From a virus: 42,964 nucleotides of DNA. Positions 31,820 to 39,666 of the stretch are shown piece after piece (the stretch's first letter is position 1; the number at the start of each line of letters is the position of its first letter). The notes beneath the pieces were generated by a model. It was given only the letters and a program-made list of their open reading frames with translations, had not been told where the DNA came from and ran no database searches. A program made the translations under genes and the position numbers. Location: the IMG/VR virus record IMGVR_UViG_3300049215_000781, positions 1-42,964 of that record; one strand, written 5' to 3'.

Positions 31820-32110
31820 CTAATGATAAACAACCGGCATTCCAATTCTTATAGCTATATCGCGCTCCAGCTGTGCGCCTCTGCTTTCCTGCCAGCAGGG
31901 TAAGAAATGCACCTCGTCACATTCAAGCATGGCCGGTATGCACTTCTTCATGGCCGCTTCCCACGTTTCATGCCATCCAATTATATCAAGTGGAACTATA
32001 ACCGTATGGCCCTGGTTCATCAGTTCCTTTTGTTTCAGTCCGAATTTTTGGCTTGCTTTGTGCAGCTCCAGCCCGGACACCTTACCTGCTAAGTATATTT
32101 TCTTGCTCAT
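31820..32110 (-). CDS. DUF4406 protein, nucleoside deoxyribosyltransferase-like
   Basis: 96 residues with the DUF4406 pattern: KKIYLAGKVSG at the start, HTVIVPLDIIGWHETWEAA, CIPAMLECDEVHFLPCW and then SRGAQLERDIA. The fold is that of nucleoside 2-deoxyribosyltransferases. It may act on nucleotides, as many phage-borne copies do, but the catalytic activity is unproven. It follows the phase-variable small gene. Confidence 0.8.
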   Translation of the reverse strand: MSKKIYLAGKVSGLELHKASQKFGLKQKELMNQGHTVIVPLDIIGWHETWEAAMKKCIPAMLECDEVHFLPCWQESRGAQLERDIAIRIGMPVVYH

Positions 32111-32121
32111 GTTTAAAGTTT

Positions 32122-32317
32122 TTATTCAATTACTAATTGTATAGAGTATCCAAACTTCTCGTTCAGTTCGCGCATATAACGCCTATCCTGGTCATTTACC
32201 CCCCCCCCATATAGCAAATGGCACAAAAATTGTTTTGCCGCGCCTAATGAGGCTGCTATTGCGTCTCAATCGCCTATGCAAATAATACTTACGATAGTTT
32301 GGATACTTGTTCGACAT
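32122..32317 (-). pseudogene. small ORF split by a G10 homopolymer; possible phase-variable gene
   Basis: The ATG overlaps the stop of the upstream gene (TAATG) and starts MSNKYPNYRKYYLHRRLRR. It runs to ...FAIW, then hits ten G (32199-32208 on the plus strand) and stops soon after (WGGGK, TGA). One G fewer (or two more) would join it to VNDQDRRYMRELNEKFGY... and a stop at 32122, making a 64-residue basic protein. The span is 196 nt, that is 65 codons plus one base. The second half keeps coding-like composition, so it was a gene recently or is switched by slippage. A sequencing or assembly error in the homopolymer is the other explanation. Confidence 0.6.
32199..32208. repeat. poly-C/G tract of 10
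   Basis: Ten C in a row on the plus strand. Such tracts slip at high frequency during replication. This one lies inside a small gene and sets its reading frame. Confidence 0.85.
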
Positions 32318-32616
32318 TAAGCCCGCTTTAAATTTTCATCGGTTCCCTTGCGCATTATCGCAGCAAAGTTTTTTGTAGGAGGCACTGGCTTGACGGCATT
32401 TTCATTATGCCTTAAATACACCACTTCTGTTTTTCCGTTTATCGCTTTAGGATAACGATCGCCATCCGCCTGGCACCAATAGCCATATGTTTTAAATGCG
32501 GTTCTTTTTATTTCTCCCGGGACCATCTCATATACCGCTTTCTTTTTGTCCTTCAACTTATAGAATCGATCTCCGATATTCAGTCTGTTTACTTTTGTAA
32601 CTGTACCTTTTTGCAT
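32317..32616 (-). CDS. hypothetical early protein
   Basis: 99 residues, basic, beta-rich (KVNRLNIGDRFYKL, GYWCQADGDRYP, KTEVVYLRHNENAVKPV). No family recognised. It could be a small nucleic-acid-binding protein given its charge. The stop overlaps the start of the homopolymer gene. Confidence 0.6.
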   Translation of the reverse strand: MQKGTVTKVNRLNIGDRFYKLKDKKKAVYEMVPGEIKRTAFKTYGYWCQADGDRYPKAINGKTEVVYLRHNENAVKPVPPTKNFAAIMRKGTDENLKRA

Positions 32617-32644
32617 TGCTGTTGTTTTTGTTTGGGAATAAGAT

Positions 32645-33451
<807 letters not shown>

Positions 33452-33471
33452 TTTGTTGCTTTTTTAAATTG

Positions 33472-33732
33472 TTATTGATTGTTTGTTAAAAACGGTTTAG
33501 AAAATAGCGGGCTCATTACATAGCCGCTCACCAGGCTCGCCACATCTTGCACCACCTGGTACCGGATCACCGCGCGTTGCACATTGTTTTGTTTATGATG
33601 TTCAACCATTGCCCAAAGGGCTTTTAAGTTTGGCGCTGGCACTTCATCAAGACGTGCGGCCAGGTTTTCGGCGGGGCTTTCCTCTATCAGAGAAGATAGC
33701 TCCATTCTTTGATTTTCGTCAAGCTGTTGCAT
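33472..33732 (-). CDS. hypothetical early protein
   Basis: 86 residues, acidic N-terminal half (QRMELSSLIEESPAENLAAR) and a more hydrophobic helix later (VVQDVASLVSGYVMSPLF). No family recognised. Located between the alanine-repeat gene and the GC-rich hairpin at 33759. Confidence 0.55.
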   Translation of the reverse strand: MQQLDENQRMELSSLIEESPAENLAARLDEVPAPNLKALWAMVEHHKQNNVQRAVIRYQVVQDVASLVSGYVMSPLFSKPFLTNNQ

Positions 33733-33758
33733 AATTGTAAGTTTTAAATTTGCACCCG

Positions 33759-33777
33759 TCCCGGTCTCGATCCGGGA
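33759..33777 (-). other. GC-rich intergenic hairpin
   Basis: TCCCGG-tctcgat-CCGGGA, a 6-bp stem with a 7-nt loop, in the gap between the small membrane protein gene and the next gene. No T-run follows. Similar in form to hairpins at 15932 and 25390. Confidence 0.4.
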
Positions 33778-33795
33778 TGATTGCCAACCGGGCGG

Positions 33796-34017
33796 TTAAT
33801 TCCACATATTCCATTCATCGGCGCTCCATTCATCAGTATCACATTCATGCTCTCTTTCATTATAGTCTCCTATCGCGGCCACGATTACGAACACCGCTAT
33901 AAGAAAGAAAAGCAGATACCAGTTGTTGAAGAATAGCGAAGCAGCGAACACTACCAGTATTCCGGCCAGGGCCACTATGCCCTGCACGGTTTGTTGATGC
34001 ACGTCTTTTTGATTCAT
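33796..34017 (-). CDS. small two-helix membrane protein
   Basis: 73 residues with two adjacent hydrophobic segments (IVALAGILVVFAASLFF and WYLLFFLIAVFVIVAAI, about residues 14-48) and an acidic Trp-rich tail (CDTDEWSADEWNMW). No family recognised. Early-expressed membrane proteins of this kind can act in superinfection exclusion, but that is speculation. The overlapping frame at 33860-34075 is rejected because its composition is not protein-like. Confidence 0.6.
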   Translation of the reverse strand: MNQKDVHQQTVQGIVALAGILVVFAASLFFNNWYLLFFLIAVFVIVAAIGDYNEREHECDTDEWSADEWNMWN

Positions 34018-34078
34018 TTTCTAAGTTGCGTTTAAATATTATGAGTAATTCGTGTTTTTGCTGCCGCCGGTTCATCTG

Positions 34079-34603
34079 TTACGCTGTTACAGGTTCTTCC
34101 TTTTTCAGTTCAATAAAGAATGTTTCATCCTGCACTACTTCAACACCAACCTTTTTCAAATTGGCTGCTACTTCTTCCTGTTCTCTGTCAGCCAGCAATC
34201 TGTCTTTTGCAACTTCCTCTGTTTTACGCACGTAATCAGGCAGATAATGTTTAAGGTTGTCTAATACTTTCGCCCAATTGAATTTTGAAAGCAGCTTTAA
34301 TTTTGGGGTGCCTGTTCTAAAGCCTACTGTTCCGTGTGTTGTTTCATGGCTTTTTTTCTTTGCAAAAAGCACGTCTTGTTTTTCCCTGCAGTAAACCTCA
34401 ATAATCTCTTTTTGCTCTTCCATTTGTTCCATTAGCTTATTAAACTCGGGATCGTACTTTTCCCTGCACTTAATAATTTCCATATCCATCTGCGCGGCCA
34501 ACTTTAGTGAGCGGGCATCATTTTTTGCATACCCGGCCATTGCCTCCTCAAATTGAGCAGTGCTCACATTTGAGATAATTTTTTTACTTACTCTTTTTGC
34601 CAT
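34079..34603 (-). CDS. gam: Gam-like DNA end-protecting protein
   Basis: 174 residues of the Mu Gam/host-nuclease inhibitor family: a long N-terminal coiled coil (QMDMEIIKCREKYDPEFNKL, MEEQKEIIEVYCREKQD) followed by the core HGTVGFRTGTPKLKLLSKFN and WAKVLDNLKHYLPDYV. It binds double-stranded DNA ends like Ku and shields them from host exonucleases. It is in the early operon, as in Mu. Confidence 0.92.
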   Translation of the reverse strand: MAKRVSKKIISNVSTAQFEEAMAGYAKNDARSLKLAAQMDMEIIKCREKYDPEFNKLMEQMEEQKEIIEVYCREKQDVLFAKKKSHETTHGTVGFRTGTPKLKLLSKFNWAKVLDNLKHYLPDYVRKTEEVAKDRLLADREQEEVAANLKKVGVEVVQDETFFIELKKEEPVTA

Positions 34604-34631
34604 ATAAAATTTTATTTTTTACTGTGATTGA

Positions 34632-34841
34632 TTACCATTCTATCGTTAATCGGCTTCCTTCAGGTAGCTGCCGGTCGTTAGGCAATACCCTATTCACCTT
34701 TCTTACTAAATCTCGGCGCTGTTTCTTGAGTGCATCTTTTTCACTCTCCACCAGCTCAAGGCCTATTAGGTCGTTCAGTACACTTATCTCGTGCAATAGC
34801 ATATCAAGCGATGCTTCTTTATGCTTTTGTAATTCGCTCAT
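34632..34841 (-). CDS. small hypothetical early protein
   Basis: 69 residues, a helical charged protein (LDMLLHEISVLNDLIGLELV, SEKDALKKQRRDLVRKVNRV). No family recognised. It overlaps the upstream gene by 23 bp and precedes gam, so it is translationally linked. Confidence 0.6.
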   Translation of the reverse strand: MSELQKHKEASLDMLLHEISVLNDLIGLELVESEKDALKKQRRDLVRKVNRVLPNDRQLPEGSRLTIEW

Positions 34842-35181
34842 AGTTCACTCTCTTTTGATCAATGATTGCATACACCTCAGCCAGTACTGCTTTGTCGTAA
34901 GCATCCTGTGCTTTCACTTGCGCCCAATACATCATAAATGCAAGAGCATCGCTGCTGGTAAAGTCTATCGTGTTTTTAGTTTGTCCGCGTTGGTACAGGT
35001 TGTGCAGCATTACGTATTGCTCAAACATGATCTCTTGCAATAGCTGCTCTTCTAATTCATCTGCCACCGGTTCGCTGAGTACATATTTCATGTAAAGCCT
35101 GAGCAGTATCCCGAGCTTCTCCCGGGAGAGCTTGATCTTTACGCCTTTTTCAATTATTTGTGTAATTATTCTTGCATCCAT
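34819..35181 (-). CDS. hypothetical early protein
   Basis: 120 residues, helical throughout (IIEKGVKIKLSREKLGILLR, DELEEQLLQEIMFEQYVMLH). No family recognised. It overlaps the DnaA-like gene by 16 bp and the next gene by 23 bp, so it is part of the compact early operon. Confidence 0.6.
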   Translation of the reverse strand: MDARIITQIIEKGVKIKLSREKLGILLRLYMKYVLSEPVADELEEQLLQEIMFEQYVMLHNLYQRGQTKNTIDFTSSDALAFMMYWAQVKAQDAYDKAVLAEVYAIIDQKRVNYERITKA

Positions 35182-35585
35182 TTTTCTACAGCTTTGGTGG
35201 CCATCTTGTAATTGTTGGTAAATGAGAAGTCCTGTGATTCCAATAGGTCATTGCCTTGTTTCAGGCCGTTCAGTACGGTCGCATGATCATGTAGGTAAAG
35301 CAGCTTTGCAATTTGTTTAAGCTTAAGGCTTGGGAAGTAGTGTATGAAAAGGAGCATGCAGATGTATCGCAGCTCGCACACTTCCCGTTTCTTGCTCTTC
35401 ACTTTATACATGCCGGTTTCATACCCAAGCGCTTTTTCTATAGTCTCTATCATCAAAGCAGGCGTTTTATTGGGCGCCCCGATCGTAATGATCACAGAAG
35501 CATTAATCCCGAAACGCTCAAGCTTTTTCTCGGCCTCATTGGCAACCACGTTCACTATTGATTTCTGTTCCGGTGTCAATTTCAT
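35166..35585 (-). CDS. DnaA domain IV-like DNA-binding protein
   Basis: 139 residues. The C-terminal half matches the origin-binding domain of DnaA: REVCELRYICMLLFIHYFPS, then the helix-turn-helix SLKLKQIAKLLYLHDHATVL with the signature DHATV (100-104) equivalent to DHTTV in host DnaA. It lacks the AAA+ ATPase domain, so it can bind but not drive origin melting. The phage has perfect TTATCCACA boxes at both ends and at the repressor start, which this protein or host DnaA could bind. Its start overlaps the stop of the upstream gene (ATGA). Confidence 0.8.
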   Translation of the reverse strand: MKLTPEQKSIVNVVANEAEKKLERFGINASVIITIGAPNKTPALMIETIEKALGYETGMYKVKSKKREVCELRYICMLLFIHYFPSLKLKQIAKLLYLHDHATVLNGLKQGNDLLESQDFSFTNNYKMATKAVEKWMQE

Positions 35586-35977
35586 AGCGCTGCTGTTTTA
35601 AGTTCTCTGTTAAATTCTCCCACCATCACGCAATAGCTCTCCTCCAGGATCACCCGGTTAGGGCTTGCGCTTTGCATCCTGCAGGCGTGGCTGCTGCGAT
35701 ATGATGCGTCTAATAGGTTTGCAGGTATATTGTTCGCGTAGGGCAGCCAGTTGCATTCATCAAAAAGGTTCCATTGGTTTACCCACCAGGCCCAATACTT
35801 CCGGCTCGTTTCCATTATGGCAATTATCTCCTCGTCCAGCTTCAGCACCTCTCTCATGTAACGAAGGCCCATTTCATATTGATAGTATCCGTATTGCTCT
35901 TCATCCCATCCAAGCTTCTTGCGCACAAGTAGCATGTTCACGCGATACCTTTTCTGCAGTTGCTTTATCCGGTTCAT
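35582..35977 (-). CDS. hypothetical early protein next to MuB
   Basis: 131 residues, aromatic-rich (DEEQYGYYQYEMGLRYMREV, YWAWWVNQWNLFDECNWLPY). No family recognised. Its ATG overlaps the MuB-like stop and its stop overlaps the DnaA-like start, so it is fully embedded in the transposition/replication operon. Confidence 0.65.
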   Translation of the reverse strand: MNRIKQLQKRYRVNMLLVRKKLGWDEEQYGYYQYEMGLRYMREVLKLDEEIIAIMETSRKYWAWWVNQWNLFDECNWLPYANNIPANLLDASYRSSHACRMQSASPNRVILEESYCVMVGEFNRELKTAAL

Positions 35978-36876
35978 GCTGCGTTCCTCCTTTGTAGTTT
36001 ATTGATGTTCTCAATTAGCCTGGTAAGGCTGTATATCGGGTTGCCTTTGCCATCGCGCGGAAGGAAATCTTCAAAATGGTATCCGGGAATCACTTTGTCA
36101 ACTATGCGCTCAGCTTCGCCCATCCAGTATTCAATAAATCCCGCGCGATCTTCCGGAGTGATCCTTTGATATTCGCTGCCAAATCTTCTGAAGAATTCAG
36201 AGTAACCAACAGTCTCCCGGGCCATGCATTTGTCTATCTTCTCTTTAAGGCCGAGGGCGCCGAGCATATACCAGCCGCAGTAGCCTTTGGTGTCGTTCCA
36301 TATGTCTTGTATTTCAACGAATGCACTGTAGCTTAATTTGCCGCCTTCATCCACCAGGAATATGGGACGCTCCAGCGATCGTATGTTATAGCACAGGCTT
36401 TTGCGTATCTGCGCGATCGAACCGGTTGTCTTCATACCGGCAGCTTGTGCCAGGGCGCGTATAAATTGCGAATAGGTTTTGCTTTGTCCGCAGTCAATAT
36501 AAAATGCGTTCACTCTGTTTTGGCTGAACCATCTTGCTGCAACTGTTTTTCCGGCATCGGGTATGTCGCAGAACAATCGCGCTATGCTATTGTCCTTGCA
36601 GTAATCCATTTGCGTGGTCAGGTATTTGAAGGCGTAAGTTTCTACCACTTCTTCTTCTATGGGCTTATTAAATTCTACGCCGAACTTTATCCCGAGTGTG
36701 ATCCACGTATCATCCGCGATCATCTTATCGGTCTTGCCGTGATTCTTAAGCCTGGAGAATGTCGCAGGGCTTATTCCGATACTGGAAGAGAATTTGTTAT
36801 CCGTACCGGTGTAACGTTGACGGGCCCCGAGTATGGCCTGCCTGATTTGTTCCCGTTGATCTGAATTTAAAGTCAT
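35974..36876 (-). CDS. MuB-like target-selection ATPase
   Basis: 300 residues of the MuB/AAA family. An N-terminal HTH (KFSSSIGISPATFSRLKNHG, about 28-47) precedes the ATPase domain. The Walker A reads DIPDAGKT (104-111), with Asp where the first Gly of GxxxxGKT is usual. Walker B is FLVDEG (173-178). The C-terminal region is helical and basic. MuB binds DNA, delivers targets to the transposase and stops insertion near itself. It follows the transposase in the usual order. Confidence 0.9.
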   Translation of the reverse strand: MTLNSDQREQIRQAILGARQRYTGTDNKFSSSIGISPATFSRLKNHGKTDKMIADDTWITLGIKFGVEFNKPIEEEVVETYAFKYLTTQMDYCKDNSIARLFCDIPDAGKTVAARWFSQNRVNAFYIDCGQSKTYSQFIRALAQAAGMKTTGSIAQIRKSLCYNIRSLERPIFLVDEGGKLSYSAFVEIQDIWNDTKGYCGWYMLGALGLKEKIDKCMARETVGYSEFFRRFGSEYQRITPEDRAGFIEYWMGEAERIVDKVIPGYHFEDFLPRDGKGNPIYSLTRLIENINKLQRRNAA

Positions 36877-36906
36877 AAATTTGCTGTTGCTTTATTGTTA
36901 TCAATG

Positions 36907-36931
36907 GCCCCCGTTTCAGCGGGGGCTTTTT
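36907..36931 (+). terminator. plus-strand terminator-like hairpin between the MuB gene and the small basic gene
   Basis: GCCCCCG-tttcag-CGGGGGC, a 7-bp stem followed by TTTTT on the plus strand, opposite to the surrounding genes. On the minus strand it is only a hairpin in the MuB leader. It could end antisense transcription or slow expression of MuB. Confidence 0.5.
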
Positions 36932-36933
36932 CT

Positions 36934-37188
36934 TTACTTGTTTGCGTCAGGCCGGTTGAACAGCCTGTTTTTCTTGGTGATCTTTACTTCCTTTTTTTCT
37001 CTTGCACCGTACACTATCCTTATTCCGTTTTTTTTCGGCTCTGCGGTCACAATAACTTTTTGCCCAAACGATTCAAGAACAGTATTCATCTTGCTCCAGG
37101 TAAATCCCATTGTCCGCATCCGCAATACCATGTCATCGCGCAGTAGTCGGTATAAAATTTTCTTAATACGTAGCTTTATCTTTCTCAT
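36934..37188 (-). CDS. small basic protein between transposase and MuB
   Basis: 84 residues, very basic at both ends (MRKIKLRIKKILYRLLRDD; REKKEVKITKKNRLFNR), with a central FTWSKMNTVLESFGQKVIV. Many Mu-like phages carry a small basic protein here. The role is unknown; DNA binding is likely from charge alone. Confidence 0.6.
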   Translation of the reverse strand: MRKIKLRIKKILYRLLRDDMVLRMRTMGFTWSKMNTVLESFGQKVIVTAEPKKNGIRIVYGAREKKEVKITKKNRLFNRPDANK

Positions 37189-37207
37189 TGTTACAAGTGG
37201 TTTTGTT

Positions 37208-39307
37208 TTAAATATCCTTTAGTGCCCTGGCCATCGCATCCTCAATTCTCGGCGGTATCCATTTTTCTTCGCGTGGTTTTGCCTTTTTGGCGGGTAATTT
37301 GGCTGCTTGTTCTGCCGCGTAATCTTCTTCTAATCCGCTCCTGTGGCCTCTTTCCTCTATTGCTGCCTGCTCTGCAGCGCTCCTTACGGCCTTCGTTAAT
37401 ACCCCCGCTTGCAGCACACTTTGTGCATTTACCCCCCTGTCTTGGAGCACTTTTCTGCGCTCTTTTCCGGCTTCTGCAATGCGCGTCATGTCCCTTTTCT
37501 TGCGCTCCATAAGCTGGTTTAATAGCATTCCCTCCCCGGGTTCAAAGTCTGCTATGGCCATACTTACCCTGTCTGTTTCCCGGGCCACAAAGCGTATTTT
37601 CTCCCCGTCCGTCACCAGCACCCGGCTCATATCCCTTTCGTCGTATAGCACTTGCATGCTCCTTCCCACGTTCGGCAGGTATAGGTTTTCAGGCACCATG
37701 TATTTGTATTTCACGCCGTCAATAGTCACTACCACACCATCATTGGTAATGGTATTGCCTGCATATTGATTACCGGTTTCGTGGGCTATTCCAAATCGCA
37801 TCAGCATCTGTTCGTCGCTTATGGCCTTTTGCTTGCTCTTCTCGCTGGCAATAAATGCTTCCTTCCATTCCTGCTGCCGGTTTTTATTCAGGCGCATCAG
37901 GGTGATGAATTGTCGGATGATCATTGGCGCATCATCAACTGTTGGGTACAATTTTTCATTGGCCTCGCGCATGTCTGTGTTAAGTTTTTCCTTGGCGGTA
38001 ATATTGAACCCGGCATAGTTGCCATACACAAGACTCATTTCTTTTAGCGTCTGATGCCATTCAGTTCCGAAGCTGCGTTCGATCGGTTTGCTCCTGGAAT
38101 TCAGCGCAGCTGCTGGCGTAAACTTTGCCAAACCTTCGTAGAACTCTTGTAGCTTCTCGCTCTTCAAACCAAAGTGATCAGTCTGTATTTGATGTGGCAG
38201 GTACCAGCTGCCGGTAAGTTCTTTTATGTGATACATGGCATCCAGGTAAGCTTCGCGCACCAGGTCTAATGTTTGGCTATTGCCTACCGCATATCCGAGT
38301 ATATAATCATTATAAGTGTCCAGCACTACTACAAGCACAAAACGCTTATAATAGTTTGTGTGGTTCTGATTTCCCTTTCTTACAGTTTCTTTAAAAAAAA
38401 GGTCAAGCCAGTTGTCATCACTATTTACAAGAAGTAATGGAGCGCTGCTGCGTTTCCGATTAATGATAAGCCCGTATTTATTGTAATTTTCGCTGCGGCC
38501 TTTTCTGCCATAAGTAATACTCCAGGCATTTTTGCGGCGGTAATTTCCGATCGTAGTTTTCGATTGTATGATGGGCTTATTGTTTGCTGCTGCCCATTTG
38601 TTATACTTCGCCAGTATCACGGTATCATCCAGTTGGTGGCCATCGCTGATCATTTCAAGCAGTAGCGCCTCGCACACTTCTTCTTTTACCTTGCTTGAGT
38701 TATTGTTGTTAAATCGCCATGCTTCAATTAGCGATGCATATTTTCCTGTACGATACTGTGCTATTTTTTCCTGGAGACGAATTCTGTTTTTAGGTAGATC
38801 AATGTTTTTAGATGCGATAAGTTTTGCGGTGGTCTCCCAAAATTGCGCCATGCTTAGTTTCAGCTCCTTCTTTATCACCTTCGGGTGATCCGTAAGTTGT
38901 ACGAGCATGTTAAGCCAGGATGCAGCAGCTGTGTATTTTTTTATGTAGTCATAATTCGGATCATACACAACCGCTCCGTTTTTGTTGCGCATCCCGTTCG
39001 GCAACTTTCCCCCACCGGCAAGCTCATACTCCGTATAGAATTTCTCCGCTTCAAAATCATGCTGCACTCTTTCAAGAACGGGCTCTCGTGCTATTAGCTC
39101 ATAAATATTACCGTGCTTCTTTTCTATCAGCTGCCGGTAGGGGGATGGGATACTTTCAAAACTGATAAGTATCTTATTGCCGTTACCTCCTCTACCAAAA
39201 ACAATTATTTTATTCCTTTGCTTTAAACTGTCATAGGTGGCCTTCACCATTATATCCGGGACGATCTCATCATATGTCAGGCAAGCAATATTTCCGTAGT
39301 ACTCCAT
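37208..39307 (-). CDS. Mu-like DDE transposase (MuA)
   Basis: 699 residues. An N-terminal DNA-binding region is followed by the rve-type catalytic core: Asp302 in NWLDLFF, Asp377 in IQTDHFG and Glu410 in KPIERSFG, with the usual D-35-E type spacing (33). The beta-strand FVLVVVLDTYNDYILGYA lies between. A C-terminal barrel (NTITNDGVVVTIDGVKYKYM) and a basic tail would contact MuB. It joins phage ends to target DNA, producing 5-bp duplications, as seen at GAATT. It begins 1 bp after the Ner-like gene. Confidence 0.95.
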   Translation of the reverse strand: MEYYGNIACLTYDEIVPDIMVKATYDSLKQRNKIIVFGRGGNGNKILISFESIPSPYRQLIEKKHGNIYELIAREPVLERVQHDFEAEKFYTEYELAGGGKLPNGMRNKNGAVVYDPNYDYIKKYTAAASWLNMLVQLTDHPKVIKKELKLSMAQFWETTAKLIASKNIDLPKNRIRLQEKIAQYRTGKYASLIEAWRFNNNNSSKVKEEVCEALLLEMISDGHQLDDTVILAKYNKWAAANNKPIIQSKTTIGNYRRKNAWSITYGRKGRSENYNKYGLIINRKRSSAPLLLVNSDDNWLDLFFKETVRKGNQNHTNYYKRFVLVVVLDTYNDYILGYAVGNSQTLDLVREAYLDAMYHIKELTGSWYLPHQIQTDHFGLKSEKLQEFYEGLAKFTPAAALNSRSKPIERSFGTEWHQTLKEMSLVYGNYAGFNITAKEKLNTDMREANEKLYPTVDDAPMIIRQFITLMRLNKNRQQEWKEAFIASEKSKQKAISDEQMLMRFGIAHETGNQYAGNTITNDGVVVTIDGVKYKYMVPENLYLPNVGRSMQVLYDERDMSRVLVTDGEKIRFVARETDRVSMAIADFEPGEGMLLNQLMERKKRDMTRIAEAGKERRKVLQDRGVNAQSVLQAGVLTKAVRSAAEQAAIEERGHRSGLEEDYAAEQAAKLPAKKAKPREEKWIPPRIEDAMARALKDI

Positions 39308-39583
39308 TTATATACTGGTTTTGGGGGTCATCAATTCTCTTACTTCTTTCAGCAGCTTATCCATTCCATCTGTCATCAGCTTATCCGTTACCTCTATCTT
39401 TTGGGCCAGCTCACTGTCATTTGGCCTGGCGCCGCGTCTTATTTTTTTTACATACACCACACTGCAATCAACTACGTCTGCTATCACCTTAGCCGGTATC
39501 TGAATCTCTACTGGTTGCGGTGTAATGGTTTCTACAGAATTTTTGTTACAAATGGATTTTTTATTTGCTATCTTCGTCTTCAT
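39308..39583 (-). CDS. Ner/Cro-like small regulator
   Basis: 91 residues from the ATG giving MKTKIANKKSICN. An earlier in-frame ATG (39604) would place part of the operator in the coding region. The middle VIADVVDCSVVYVKKIRRGA is a helix-turn-helix-like segment. Position first in the leftward early operon, opposite the repressor, is that of Mu ner, which limits early and repressor transcription. An inverted repeat TTGTATC/GATACAA starts right at its 5' end. Confidence 0.65.
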   Translation of the reverse strand: MKTKIANKKSICNKNSVETITPQPVEIQIPAKVIADVVDCSVVYVKKIRRGARPNDSELAQKIEVTDKLMTDGMDKLLKEVRELMTPKTSI

Positions 39584-39666
39584 TGTATCTCTTTGCGGAT
39601 ACAAATTTACATAATTTCTGTAAAAACAAAACGATAATACAGAATTTCTGGATTAAGTTATCCACA
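39583..39666. promoter_or_regulatory. repressor/early operator-promoter region
   Basis: This divergent region holds TTGTATC/GATACAA (39583-39589/39598-39604), a perfect palindrome CAGAATTTCTG (39640-39650), a related half-site TTCTGTA (39616-39622), and the DnaA-box sequence 39658-39666 that ends at the repressor ATG. TACAGAA-type half-sites also occur at 39533-39539. Inverted repeats at this place are expected to bind repressor and Ner, but which binds which cannot be read from sequence. Confidence 0.65.
39658..39666 (+). promoter_or_regulatory. DnaA-box sequence at the repressor start
   Basis: TTATCCACA sits immediately before the repressor ATG and 8 bp after the palindrome CAGAATTTCTG. 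A bound protein here would block the repressor's translation start or transcription, possibly linking repression to replication state. Confidence 0.5.

Noticed and set aside
33860-34075. Alternative ORF overlapping the small membrane protein
   Set aside because: It is a shifted frame over the same DNA; the membrane-helix frame is far more protein-like.
39565-39666. 34-codon upstream extension of the repressor
   Set aside because: It covers the operator region and Ner promoter and has non-coding-like composition; the ATG at 39667 precedes the family-like N-terminus.
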